From Diphasiastrum complanatum (lineage: Eukaryota; Streptophyta; Lycopodiopsida; Lycopodiales; Lycopodiaceae): DNA of 64,000 nucleotides. The position numbers were made by a program, and so were the translations under genes. The notes beneath the pieces are model-generated. The model searched no databases and was not told where the DNA came from. It was given only the letters and a program-made list of their open reading frames with translations. Below, piece by piece: positions 9,096 through 17,498 of this stretch (position 1 is its first letter; every line of letters starts with the position of its first letter). The stretch is from contig CM055101.1 of the NCBI GenBank assembly GCA_029204225.1, forward strand, positions 44,636,180 to 44,700,179. Direction: 5' to 3'.

Positions 9096-11075
9096 TTGGC
9101 TTCTGAAAGCTGCATACAAGAATTAAGAGATGGAACGCTCCAAGAGTTAAAGGCCCTTGAAGGCGAATAAAGAATCCCTTACAAAGGAGGTCCCCAAATC
9201 GGCCATGTTGCCCAAAAAGATGTCATATTCTTTTAATAGCACAAGAATCTTTCTTGTTAATTATCTTGGCACAAATTGGATCGCAACTAGCTGATTTGCA
9301 TGCCCTAAATTGTGACCCCTTTAAAGCTGAAAAACACACAAATAATTTGTTGCTAACCTTCAGGTTATAGGGGGTCATTCCCACCATTATATATCAATGG
9401 AGATAGCTGTGTAAGTGTAATAATGGACTGTGACAACACTAAACATTGTCTCACTAACATGGATTCATGAGAACCGCTAATGCATCTGTCACAAAAGTAA
9501 TTCAATAGAACATATTGGCAGCTGATCACTGATGTATAGTTGGCAAGTAGTGAATCGCTGGTAGAATGGATCAAACCACTTCCACTGTGCAAAATCATAC
9601 ACAATTTATTGATTGATGCAGCCAATATCCTATCACTATTGGTAGAAACGCCGAACCTGTTAGTTGCTGAACGCAGAATGGTATAGGTTGAGTTAGTTGG
9701 CAGGTAGTACATGGATCATACTTGCATTGAGTTTCTAAAAAGCGTCCAGAAACGCGTTCAGAAACGTGTTTCTGGATAGCGTTTCTGAAATGGGGGCGTG
9801 TTTCTCAGAAATTTGTTTATTTATTATTATTATTTTTTTTAAAAAATATTTTTTCCATTTTTTGTGGGCAATATGGGTATCAGTTTAAAGCACTAATCAA
9901 GGGCAGTACATTTATGTAGGTTGTCGAATGTTTTGGGTACAATGTGGTCCAGTTCTGTTGGATTCTGTCATGGGTTTCAAATTTTTTGACATCTGTTTTT
10001 TTTTTGGGTCAACGATTCTGTTCCCAGAAATGCGTTTCTAGGAACATTTTTGCCCAGAAACGCGTTTCTGGGCAACTATGACATGGATATATTATTCTCC
10101 GACCTACCCTCATGATTTGATTGTGGATGGAATGACCCAAAAGACTTCATCTGTTCAGCTTTATTCACTTGAAACTCAAAATTGTCTGGCACTACTTATC
10201 TTACATCTTTCTTAAGTTTAGGCCACTAGACACTTAAATCAACTCTCAAGGACGTAGGTCAACTCTTATTTACACCATGCATTAGCTGCATGATGGCTAT
10301 CATTACCTGCATGACGGTCTTATTCACACCACCATGCATTACCTGCATGATGGCTATCATAAAAGATTTGCTAGACCTTTGGGCCTTATCATTGCAATAT
10401 TCCATGGCACCGTCAAGAATTTGACCTTTCACTAGTGCTACATCCTTCACAGCCATGGCTTGATTCTTGCTTGCAGAAACATCTCAATGTATCATGAGTT
10501 AAGTATTCTTACAACTCAGATTCATTAAAGTAATGCTTTTAGTATGAACTATGGCATACAACTCATTCTGTTGAATTTGATGATTCCTCTGTTTAGATGG
10601 ATGTTCTTGCGTTAATGTATCAGCCACCCCTCCTGTCACAACATAGCTCTTACAACATCTCATAGCATTTGTCTCTCAGGGAAAGGTTTTATGATAGTCC
10701 ACAATTTTGAATGTCGTCAATACGGATATATCATGTAGCTATGAAATTTTGTATACCTCCTCTTTCTGAAGAAGCTTGTTTCCACGTTCTGAATTGTAAC
10801 GAATTTTATATGCATTATGAAAAGTGTATCATTGTCGGGAAACTTGATTACTTTCTGACAATAATCTAATCTTTCCATTTGTCCTGAGAAGTAGCATGAA
10901 AGATGTAGAATGTAATCATAGGTGCTTATTATCTTGCTTCACAAAATTCTAGTTGTTATGTGCTTTTTCCCTATACATGCATGAAAAGTAATTTTTGGCA
11001 TAAATTTTTGGTGTAGAAATATTTTCCGTGCATGATAAGTGTGCAAGTCCTTATCTATCATTGTTTATCTTGTAG
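9096..11075. other. Interval without a recognised gene
   Basis: Contains the second copy of the ~150-bp repeat (9236-9386). Around 9740-9800 and 10020-10075 there are clusters of the word GAAACGCGTTTC and variants (CAGAAACGYGTTTCTGG), a short self-complementary repeat. At 10268-10350 a ~40-bp unit containing CATTACCTGCATGA is repeated. No open frame longer than expected by chance looks coding. Confidence 0.5.
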
Positions 11076-11211
11076 AACTGAGAAGCGTCCATGGATTTTA
11101 CATATGATGGGAGGTGTAAGGATGGAACGGTCATTTGACGTGGATGATGACAATTTTACATGGCCCACAAAGTTAATATACATCAGTTGTGGATGGCAGT
11201 CTTTTCAAGAG
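11076..11211 (+). CDS. Candidate internal exon, possibly B3 DNA-binding domain
   Basis: Open 136-nt segment with a good acceptor (TTGTTTATCTTGTAG) and donor (GAG|GTAAGA). The translation ends WPTKLIYISCGWQSFQE, which resembles the middle of a plant B3 domain, where a W-x-V/T-K-L strand is followed by a GW-x-x-F helix. If so, the gene would be a plant B3 (REM/VRN1-like) transcription factor, with the remaining DNA-contacting strands in other exons. I did not find the flanking exons with confidence. The alternative is a chance open segment. Confidence 0.35.
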
Positions 11212-12708
11212 GTAAGAAGACATCAATGTTGAGAATTTAAAGTCATGCTCCGTATGTGAAAGCAATAAGTTAACATAGGCTTGTGGGGAGTCATTTTGTA
11301 ACCAATCCAAACTATGTCTCTTGTTCCTAAGAATTCCACACTTCATCTTATTGTCATTGATTACTCTTGATGAAATGGCTCATAGAACAAGGACTTCATA
11401 TGCTAAATTTATGCGTATGGTGCAGCAATTGCTTATAGTCGAAGTTACAAGCCAAGTAAGGAGGACATCTCTTTGGCACATGGGCCCACCCTTGTTACTA
11501 TCTATAATTTGGATCATATAGTTTGGTCTTGTACTATTTGTTAGAATTGGTTGTGAATGAGAAAGATGTCGGCACTCCATGTGCACTTCATGTGCTTTTT
11601 CCTATGCTCCCTAATTTGATCTTTTTTTCAATTGTATAACAATTGATGGGCAATTTTTCCTAAAATATAAAGAAAAAATTTCAATTTATTATAAGTCTTA
11701 GAATTGAAAATTTCTCTTGTTTGGTTGATTTTCTAAACATTTTGATGCCGTTCCAAGTCCAAATTTTATAGACTTTTGGTTGCTACCATGCTTTGAATGA
11801 GAACATGCCTCAAGTCCACCTTCTTTGCAGGAGGAATCTAATGGCATATCTGTCACATGCACTTTGAATCCTTTGCCCAATGTAAATGGTAAATTGTAAT
11901 TAATAAATTGTAAATGGCTAAGCCACCGGCCTGTGGAGACAATTGTAAATTGCAATGTAAATATCTGTTAGAGTGACTAAATCCGAGATGGCCAAGAGGG
12001 TACTAGGTCTCATGAGAGGCTGCTGGACTGACCTCCTAAAAAGTAGAAAGGGTTGACCGGTCAACGTGACACGTGTCATATGCTCACTGGGACACTTGGT
12101 CCAGTGCATGAGTGACACTTGTCGGACTAACAATGGACAGGTCAACAGGACATGTGTCATATGCTCATTGGGACACTTGGTCCAATGCATGAGTGACACG
12201 TGTCAGACTGTCCACCTACTAGCTTGCCTATGTGTCAGGGTACTGCCAAGTGGCAAGTGTCGACTGTGCATGGAGTTTGCCATGTGTCGACGTTAGGATG
12301 TGTCAAGGTTAAGGGGTGCATGAGGGGATATAGTGTGAGCCTTGTCAGGCATCCCGAATTATGGTATTCCTATGCAGCTATGGTTGGGAGGAGACTGGCA
12401 TCAGAGCTCTCATGTTTGCTTATTGATCTATGTACATTTGCTTGAGATTAATAAAGTGACGGATTTACTGGGTAATTCTGGTATTTACTCCGGGTGTGTG
12501 AGTTTGTGTGCAACAATATCACAATGCCATGCTTGTTGCTCCAATAGTGCTCTTTAAATTGCAATATCAGCATTGGAATTTCCTGGAGCCTTCTATTTAT
12601 CTTTCTAGTATGTCCATAGGTTGTAAGAAGAGGGCATTCGAACTTTGGAAGATGCAAGCAGGGGAGGCGAGCTACAAGACACAAGCTACAAGAGGACACC
12701 GAAGGCAG

Positions 12709-12711
<3 letters not shown>
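11212..12711. other. Interval without a recognised gene; contains a tandem duplication
   Basis: Apart from the duplication at 12062-12215 I see no coding feature. A second possible GT-AG bounded short open stretch (acceptor ATGGTGCAG near 11427, donor CAA|GTAAGG near 11455) is too short to support. Confidence 0.4.
12062..12215 (+). repeat. Two-copy tandem repeat, ~78 bp unit
   Basis: Both units contain TGTCATATGCTCAYTGGGAC, a CACTTGGTCCARTGCATGAG segment, and GACACKTGTC. A third weaker echo follows near 12250-12290. Several CACGTG/ACGTGTC-like words occur, but nothing shows that they act as regulatory sites. Confidence 0.8.

Positions 12712-12738
<27 letters not shown>
12712..12738. repeat. 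(GA)n = (CT)n tail of LINE L2
   Basis: Short dinucleotide tract (about 13 units), followed by AAAGAAAGCTTTATTAATGTC, the complement of the LINE terminal box. Confidence 0.95.
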
Positions 12739-12743
<5 letters not shown>

Positions 12744-12765
12744 AAGCTTTATTAATGTCTTTTCC

Positions 12766-12779
12766 ATGCCAAAAGGCAT
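12766..12779 (-). other. 3' UTR hairpin of LINE L2
   Basis: On the minus strand ATGCC, loop TTTT, GGCAT. It sits at the same place relative to the tail as the hairpins in L4 and L5 but has a different stem sequence. Confidence 0.7.
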
Positions 12780-13013
12780 ATAAGACCAAAAGGAGTACAT
12801 GTCAAGTATGTGAAAACCATGGGAGCGTATATAAACGTCTCCAGGAAAAACTATGCATAAAAGAGAATTGAGTAATATAACGCCAACTGTCCATAAGTGG
12901 GAGCAAGAATAGCTGCCAAGAGTAGAGTAGTATCAGATAGTGTCAGATAGTGCTGCTGCTGAAAAAAAGACGTAATACGAGCTGTATCAGGTATGGACCG
13001 TTGCTGACGTCAT

Positions 13014-13469
13014 CTAGGAGGGTGAAAACTGTGTGCTCTCGTAACAAGGGGCTGCTGCATGACTATGAGTGATACACTGTCTCTGACATCGGTGAGGTGG
13101 TATGTCGTCGTCATCGTCGTCGGGTCGTGTCCGTCTCCTAGTGAAGAAAGATAGAATCTGAGCCTGAGAGCTAGGATGTGGCTGGTGAGCTGACTGGTAC
13201 ATATCCTGGCGCAGCAAGACCATCTCTCGTAGCATAAGTGCGACACAGCGAGAGTCCTCATATCCCATCAGTGCTCTGAATGTAGTAGGCATGTCACGGA
13301 ATAAACAATGATATCTCCCTCTAATCTCATAATATATGGGGCATCTGAAGATGAAATGCTCCTCGGACTCTATCTCGTGTAGGGGACATAGCAGGCATAG
13401 TCTGTCCTCTTGTGGTGTACCTTGGAATCTGCCTATCTCAATAGCCAACTGATGTGAGGAGACTGCCAT
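13014..13469 (-). pseudogene. LINE ORF2 C-terminal domain (L2), truncated
   Basis: 151 codons, beginning at VSSHQLAIEIGRFQGTP and containing CLLCPLHEIESEEHFIFRCP, a C-x2-C-x(n)-H-x4-C cluster matching the L4 copy (CSMCDLHDMEDEFHFLFRCP). It ends in a poorly conserved basic/acidic tail with an Asp run. It is the post-RT Cys/His region of an L1-type ORF2. Endonuclease and RT are missing, so it is a dead fragment although the frame is open. Confidence 0.85.
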
Positions 13470-13499
13470 CCTGCTCTAGAAAGTGAGTCCGGTAGTAGT

Positions 13500-13900
13500 C
13501 AGGCTTAACGAAACATAGCTCCTCCTTGCCAAAGCAAGACCAAACCTTTTGAAACCTTTATTCATAACCCAACAAGGTAAAACATAGTTGAAAGCATACC
13601 GTACTTCAAAGAAAAGCACCGTAAAGCGAAACAAATTTTAAGACATCCAGCTGGTACCTGCCACCATCCCACCACACAAAACCGCACAAGTTAGCACAAT
13701 GAGGAAGATAGGTGTCAACGCTGAACATCAGTTGTTATCCACGTCCAAAATAAGTTTAGCATCTTAACAACTTAAAATATTTGATGTAAAAATGTAGTCC
13801 AATCATCCCTATGTAAACGTGATTAATAGCGATAGGCCTTCCCATATTATTACCGTATCAGGGCATTACTGTATCAGGGCATTCCGCCATTCTGTTCAGT
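13500..13900. other. Interval without a recognised gene
   Basis: No coding or repeat feature recognised. There is a short direct repeat, TACCGTATCAGGGCATT / TACTGTATCAGGGCATT, near 13851-13883. Confidence 0.5.
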
Positions 13901-13959
13901 TTTATGGTACTAGTCCGTATCAGTTTATAGAATTAAAGCATATGTATATGAAAAAATAA

Positions 13960-14130
13960 CTATGCTATATAGGGTGCAAATTGCAAACGAGCGATAGCGT
14001 GGATCGGTACTTAGGTATGGGGCAAATCCAAGCCATACCAATACCTGAACCCATAATAGGTAGAGTACCATTTTCGAAACCCTTGAGCATATCCATGCTT
14101 TCCAAGAGTACGCCAACTACCGCCTTGTTT
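13960..14130 (-). pseudogene. Degenerate second copy of the transporter-like exon
   Basis: The minus strand reads SGIGMAWICPIPKYRSTLS, close to IGIGMAWLCPNPFASVR of the exon at 14361-14212. The DNA match is CAAGCCATACCAATACCT versus CATGCCATACCAATCCCT. It looks like a tandem exon duplication with the copy losing its splice borders. The alternative is a genuine downstream exon. Confidence 0.3.
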
Positions 14131-14211
14131 TATTGATTTTTAATACCGATCGTGCCTTAAGAAACAAAACAACAATACCTGTATGTGGTTATATATAGCC
14201 AAGTATCTTAC

Positions 14212-15577
14212 CCTAACACTTGCAAAAGGATTAGGGCAAAGCCATGCCATACCAATCCCTATGAGTGTAGCGATCCCTTGCAAAAATCCATGTACATTAA
14301 GGGCGCCTAGATTATCAGTACTTGTGTTATCATTTATAGCCTTTATACATGGGAAGAGCAACTGCAAAGTCATCATATGTGTAGCCACAGTTAACCAGGC
14401 ATGTTTGCATTGAAGAATGAAAGAAATAAATGCCGTAGTTTGCTTTTTCCTGCTATAGGTATAAAAACAGCACCTTTTCCTACTATTTTACTTACCACCA
14501 TTCATGTATGTAGATTATTCATAGTGTAAACACTATCAACGCATTGTAAACAAGTGAACAAAGTAACGTATTGCAGTACACCTGAATAGATGTCGCATAT
14601 GAATCTTGTGAGGAAGTCATGTTTGTTTACGAAAGACGTTTCCTTCGAAGAGTGATAATAAGCGTATCCGAGTCTAGTCTATGCCATAACAGTGATAGCA
14701 TAAAAAGCAATGCCAATCAGTATGTATTTACATATGAAACGAATTATCTGCATATGGCTTAGTTCAAAGAGCATACAACCATCCATCTCTTACCACTTTA
14801 GTCTCTTTATCGAAGCACATACCTGTATGAGAGCGTACTCCGAATCCGAAAATGGAATCGAGGTGCGATACAGCAGTATAGAGGTCGCTGTGAAGCAAGA
14901 GACATATGGCTTCGTATATCAATGCATGCATTTATCATAACCCATACGTCAAAAGATGGTTGAAACAACTATCAGTAAACAGTAGGTCGCTGTCTACCAG
15001 CGAAGAACCAACAGTCGCGTTGAAAAGATAGATCCCTATGTCTTCAAAAGTGCTATCATCGCTGTCCTTTCAGCGATGAAGGTGCAATATCACTGCTTAA
15101 AAGTGTATTCATTCAATCAAGTATTCTACAAAAGGTGTAGCCGCTGTTCCAACGAGTTTTTTGGTGAACCGTGCAGCTATAGTATATAGCTATATACATA
15201 TTTCCGTTTGTGAACTTAAAGAAGTAGAAATGCGCATTAGCTCTGGATCAGTATGCTCATAACTTACTTCAACAATGCAACATATTGTGCATAGATTAAT
15301 ATGTCATTTAAACACTGTCTAAAGAGCAGAAAATCGCGATTCACAGCCTGTTCTTCCTTACGAAAGGAGTGGAAAACATCCAACATATGATATTGAACCA
15401 AACATGTGGTGGATCGCGATCCAGCACCCACGGTACCTTATAGTTTAGGATATACCAACACTCTACACAAGCATTCCTTCCTCATACTATCATAACATTT
15501 ACGAAATGAAAAGAGTAAGAAAGCTTACCGTTCCGTGTGATGGTGCTAAAAGACAGATCGTAGATGGGTGCTACCAT
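14212..15577 (-). CDS. Putative multi-exon host gene (transporter-like last exons?)
   Basis: Inferred from splice-bounded open segments on the minus strand. First exon: ATG at 15577, MVAPIYDLSFSTITRN, donor G|GTAAGC at 15528. Other clean candidates: 14887-14823 (acceptor CTTCACAG, DLYTAVSHLDSIFGFGVRSH, donor CAG|GTATGT); 14678-14582 (acceptor GGCATAG, LGYAYYHSSKETSFVNKHDF, donor CAG|GTGTAC); 14361-14212 (acceptor TTTGCAG, open for 50 codons, donor AGG|GTAAGA). An open stretch near 15048-14938 (STFEDIGIYLFNATVGSSLV) may be another exon. The 14361-14212 exon (NTSTDNLGALN, IGIGMAWLCP) weakly resembles the region before the last membrane helices of major facilitator transporters. A TATA box lies 66 nt upstream of the ATG. 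Exon phases and joins are not established, so the product is uncertain. Confidence 0.35.
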
Positions 15578-15642
15578 GCATAAGCAAGCATGAGGAAGAG
15601 GAGGAGGAGAAGGAGGAAGCGTGGTGAAGGCATTGATGGTGG

Positions 15643-15650
15643 CTTTTATA
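15643..15650 (-). promoter_or_regulatory. TATA box candidate
   Basis: TATAAAAG on the minus strand (context GGTTATAAAAGCC), ~66 bp upstream of the candidate ATG at 15577. The spacing suits a short 5' leader. The leader has a pyrimidine-rich stretch (CTTCCTCCTTCTCC). Confidence 0.4.
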
Positions 15651-15840
15651 ACCTTTTGATAGCATGATAATGGAGGGAAAGTCCATTAATGGAGACAAAG
15701 TCCATTAATGCGTTTTTGAATTTTGAACCCGACCTATTTTTTGGCTCCCAAATCATATGGTTTTAAGATGACTTATAAAATCACCCATCAAAGCACAAAT
15801 AGACTGACGAGGCAAGATTAAATAACATTGAGTATCGTTC

Positions 15841-15842
<2 letters not shown>

Positions 15843-15923
<81 letters not shown>
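15843..15923. repeat. (GA)n = (CT)n tract ending LINE L3
   Basis: About 33 uninterrupted GA units to 15908, then an AAAG interruption and four to six more units. Confidence 0.97.
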
Positions 15924-15924
<1 letters not shown>

Positions 15925-15935
15925 AAGTCGCATCA

Positions 15936-16377
15936 TCCTCTAACTTGGGATCAGTACGAGGACGATGCCTGGAGAAGGTTCTCTGAGGTTGTGTGTCTAT
16001 TGGGCTGGAGCAAGTGTTGTGGAAAACATTTCTCCTAAGGTGAAACGTCTCTTGTATCATCAAACTTGTACATCTCTGATCATCATCTGCTATCTTTGAG
16101 TGTAGCGTGACTAGTTGATCACGATAGAGGCATTGATGCCTCCCTTTGATCTTATAATAAATAGGTTTTGTCAAAAGACAAAATGATCCATACTCTCAAC
16201 CTCACTCTTGATAGCACACAAGCAACAAATCTTGTCAACTTGGGGGATTCCCTTGAAATTATTTTTCTCCACATGTAGGTGACAAGAGGAAACTTTGAGC
16301 TTCTCCAAAATGAACCTGAGGCTATGCATAATCCAAAGTCCAAATAATGCGGGAGTTTTATAGGTCACGAGCTGCAT
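15936..16377 (-). pseudogene. LINE ORF2 C-terminal domain (L3), frameshifted
   Basis: The first part reads ICCLCAIKSEVESMDHFVF (Cys/His cluster) and stops at 16171. A frame change continues with YYKIKGRHQCLYRDQ and RCTSLMIQETFHLRRN. This aligns with YYEIRGRCYCLFRDH and RCVALMIREMIDLRM in L4. Truncated upstream of the Cys/His region. Confidence 0.8.
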
Positions 16378-16593
16378 CTAACTCCAAAAAGTTGGTTTGA
16401 TAGAGGTCTAACTTGACTTCTGAATTACCCAGCCAATCTTGACGAGCGCATGGTCAATATATGAATTGTCGAATGTGTTAGTGAGTTTCCATGAAGGTGT
16501 GAAATAGATATGCCAAACGAGTCCAATAGACGCAAGGCTTGATAGTACTTGGAAGATGATGCCCTTGCTCATCAATCACCCATGATGATCTAA

Positions 16594-17451
16594 ATGCTTG
16601 CCAATGCTCTCAATGTTGCTCAAAGGCCTCGTGATGGCACTGTTGTGGTTACAGATGGAATCATATGCGGTATGAAAGATGAGACAGTGTTGCCTACAGT
16701 CCATACTCCTTGCCTTCCACCTGCTCACTCCTCTTTCTTGATACCTGAGATCTATACACTTGCCAAATCATTCGAGCAATACATTTTCTCCTACATCGAG
16801 CAAATCAAGAACGAATCCACCTCTCTACGGAAAGAAATGGGACAGCTTCGAACGGTCATTCACACTATGGCCGCTAAACGAGAAATCATGTTAGCCCGGA
16901 TTACTTCTTTGGAGGCAGCAATAAGTAACCAAGGAGAACCTACTAAGATTCAAGAGTTGGAAGAGAAGATAGAGCAACATAAGGCTGAGACAAAATCGTG
17001 GGCTTCTCTGTTCAAGGAGGATGTTAGGGAGGGTACACCATCCTTCAACCGAGTCATTTCGGCCACCATATCCGAAGAGCGAATGCGAGAATACAAAGCC
17101 CTGAATATTAGGGTCCGTGGAGTTGAAGACACCAACGATCCAATAACTGAAGCAGACAGCTTTCTCTCAAGCACACTCTCCCATCACTCCGAAGGGTTGG
17201 ATAGAGCTTGGAGAACCAAGAGAGACCCCTCTACACTCATAGTTCGCTTCACGAATCTGGAAGAGAGACGGGCAGCTCTCAAACTGCGGGCCAAGCTTAG
17301 AGGTACACTTATATTTATGGATGATGATCTCACTCCCATGCAAGTTGTGGATCGGAAAAAAGCATTTATTGAGGCAAAAGCTTTGGGGAAGAGGGTAATT
17401 TATCGGGATGGCAAGGCTCGATACATTGATCCTCCGAATTATGTCAAATAG
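16594..17451 (+). CDS. LINE ORF1 protein (L4)
   Basis: 285 codons. Residues ~50-140 are rich in Lys, Glu and Leu with heptad-like spacing (SLRKEMGQLRTVIHTM), consistent with a coiled coil. This is followed by an RRM-like region (ALNIRVRGVEDTND near residue 168, STLIVRFTNLEERRAAL near 210) and a C-terminal domain (LGKRVIYRDGKARYIDP). The order coiled coil, RRM, C-terminal domain is that of mammalian L1 ORF1p (Transposase_22 family). Most flowering-plant L1 ORF1 proteins instead carry a zinc knuckle, which is absent here. Such proteins trimerise and bind their own RNA in the cytoplasmic particle. The first ATG at 16594 is taken as start but is not certain. The stop TAG at 17449 is followed 7 nt later by a GC-rich hairpin. 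Confidence 0.8.
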   Translation: MLANALNVAQRPRDGTVVVTDGIICGMKDETVLPTVHTPCLPPAHSSFLIPEIYTLAKSFEQYIFSYIEQIKNESTSLRKEMGQLRTVIHTMAAKREIMLARITSLEAAISNQGEPTKIQELEEKIEQHKAETKSWASLFKEDVREGTPSFNRVISATISEERMREYKALNIRVRGVEDTNDPITEADSFLSSTLSHHSEGLDRAWRTKRDPSTLIVRFTNLEERRAALKLRAKLRGTLIFMDDDLTPMQVVDRKKAFIEAKALGKRVIYRDGKARYIDPPNYVK

Positions 17452-17458
17452 GGATTAA

Positions 17459-17488
17459 GGCCCCTCGGACTAAGCGGTTCGGGGGTCC
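17459..17488 (+). other. Hairpin downstream of the ORF1 stop (L4)
   Basis: GGCCCCTCG (17459-17467) can pair with CGGGGGTCC (17480-17488) with one mismatch and a 12-nt loop, beginning 7 nt after the ORF1 UAG. L1 has a GC-rich box (GGGGCCCCCGG) at the same distance from its UAG. It may promote readthrough or reinitiation into ORF2. Confidence 0.5.
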
Positions 17489-17498
17489 TCCTCGAGCA

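Larger units (their letters stand above)
12712..13500 (-). mobile_element. LINE copy L2, 3' terminal fragment
   Basis: The minus strand carries the C-terminal end of ORF2, a 3' UTR, the box GACATTAATAAAGC (complement at 12745-12760), and a (CT)n tail (plus 12712-12738). It is 5'-truncated near 13500, upstream of RVSSHQLAI. The 3' UTR hairpin at 12766-12779 is intact. Confidence 0.88.
15839..16380 (-). mobile_element. LINE copy L3, 3' fragment
   Basis: Minus-strand ORF2 C-terminus ending in (CT)n. The coding part is 16377-15930, in two frames. The usual 3' UTR, hairpin and TTAATAAAG box are missing: the frame passes from DDATF straight into the (CT)n tract. Just to the right, ~16480-16580, the plus strand shows scraps similar to the LINE fragment at 44.6 kb (ATAGATATGCCAA). 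Confidence 0.75.

Noticed and set aside
9365-9712. 115-codon minus-strand ORF
   Set aside because: No recognisable domain, no splice or promoter context; length is compatible with chance.
12410-12440. GGCATCAGAGCTC as a Met-tRNA primer site
   Set aside because: Core is altered (GGCATC for GGTATC) and no LTR ends just upstream, so it is probably chance.
15841-16038. Arg-Glu / Leu-Ser dipeptide ORFs over all (GA)n tracts (also 20481-20881, 22487-22705, 46177-46495, 63655-63870)
   Set aside because: Translations of dinucleotide repeats; they stay open by composition and carry no conserved flank outside LINE coding sequence.
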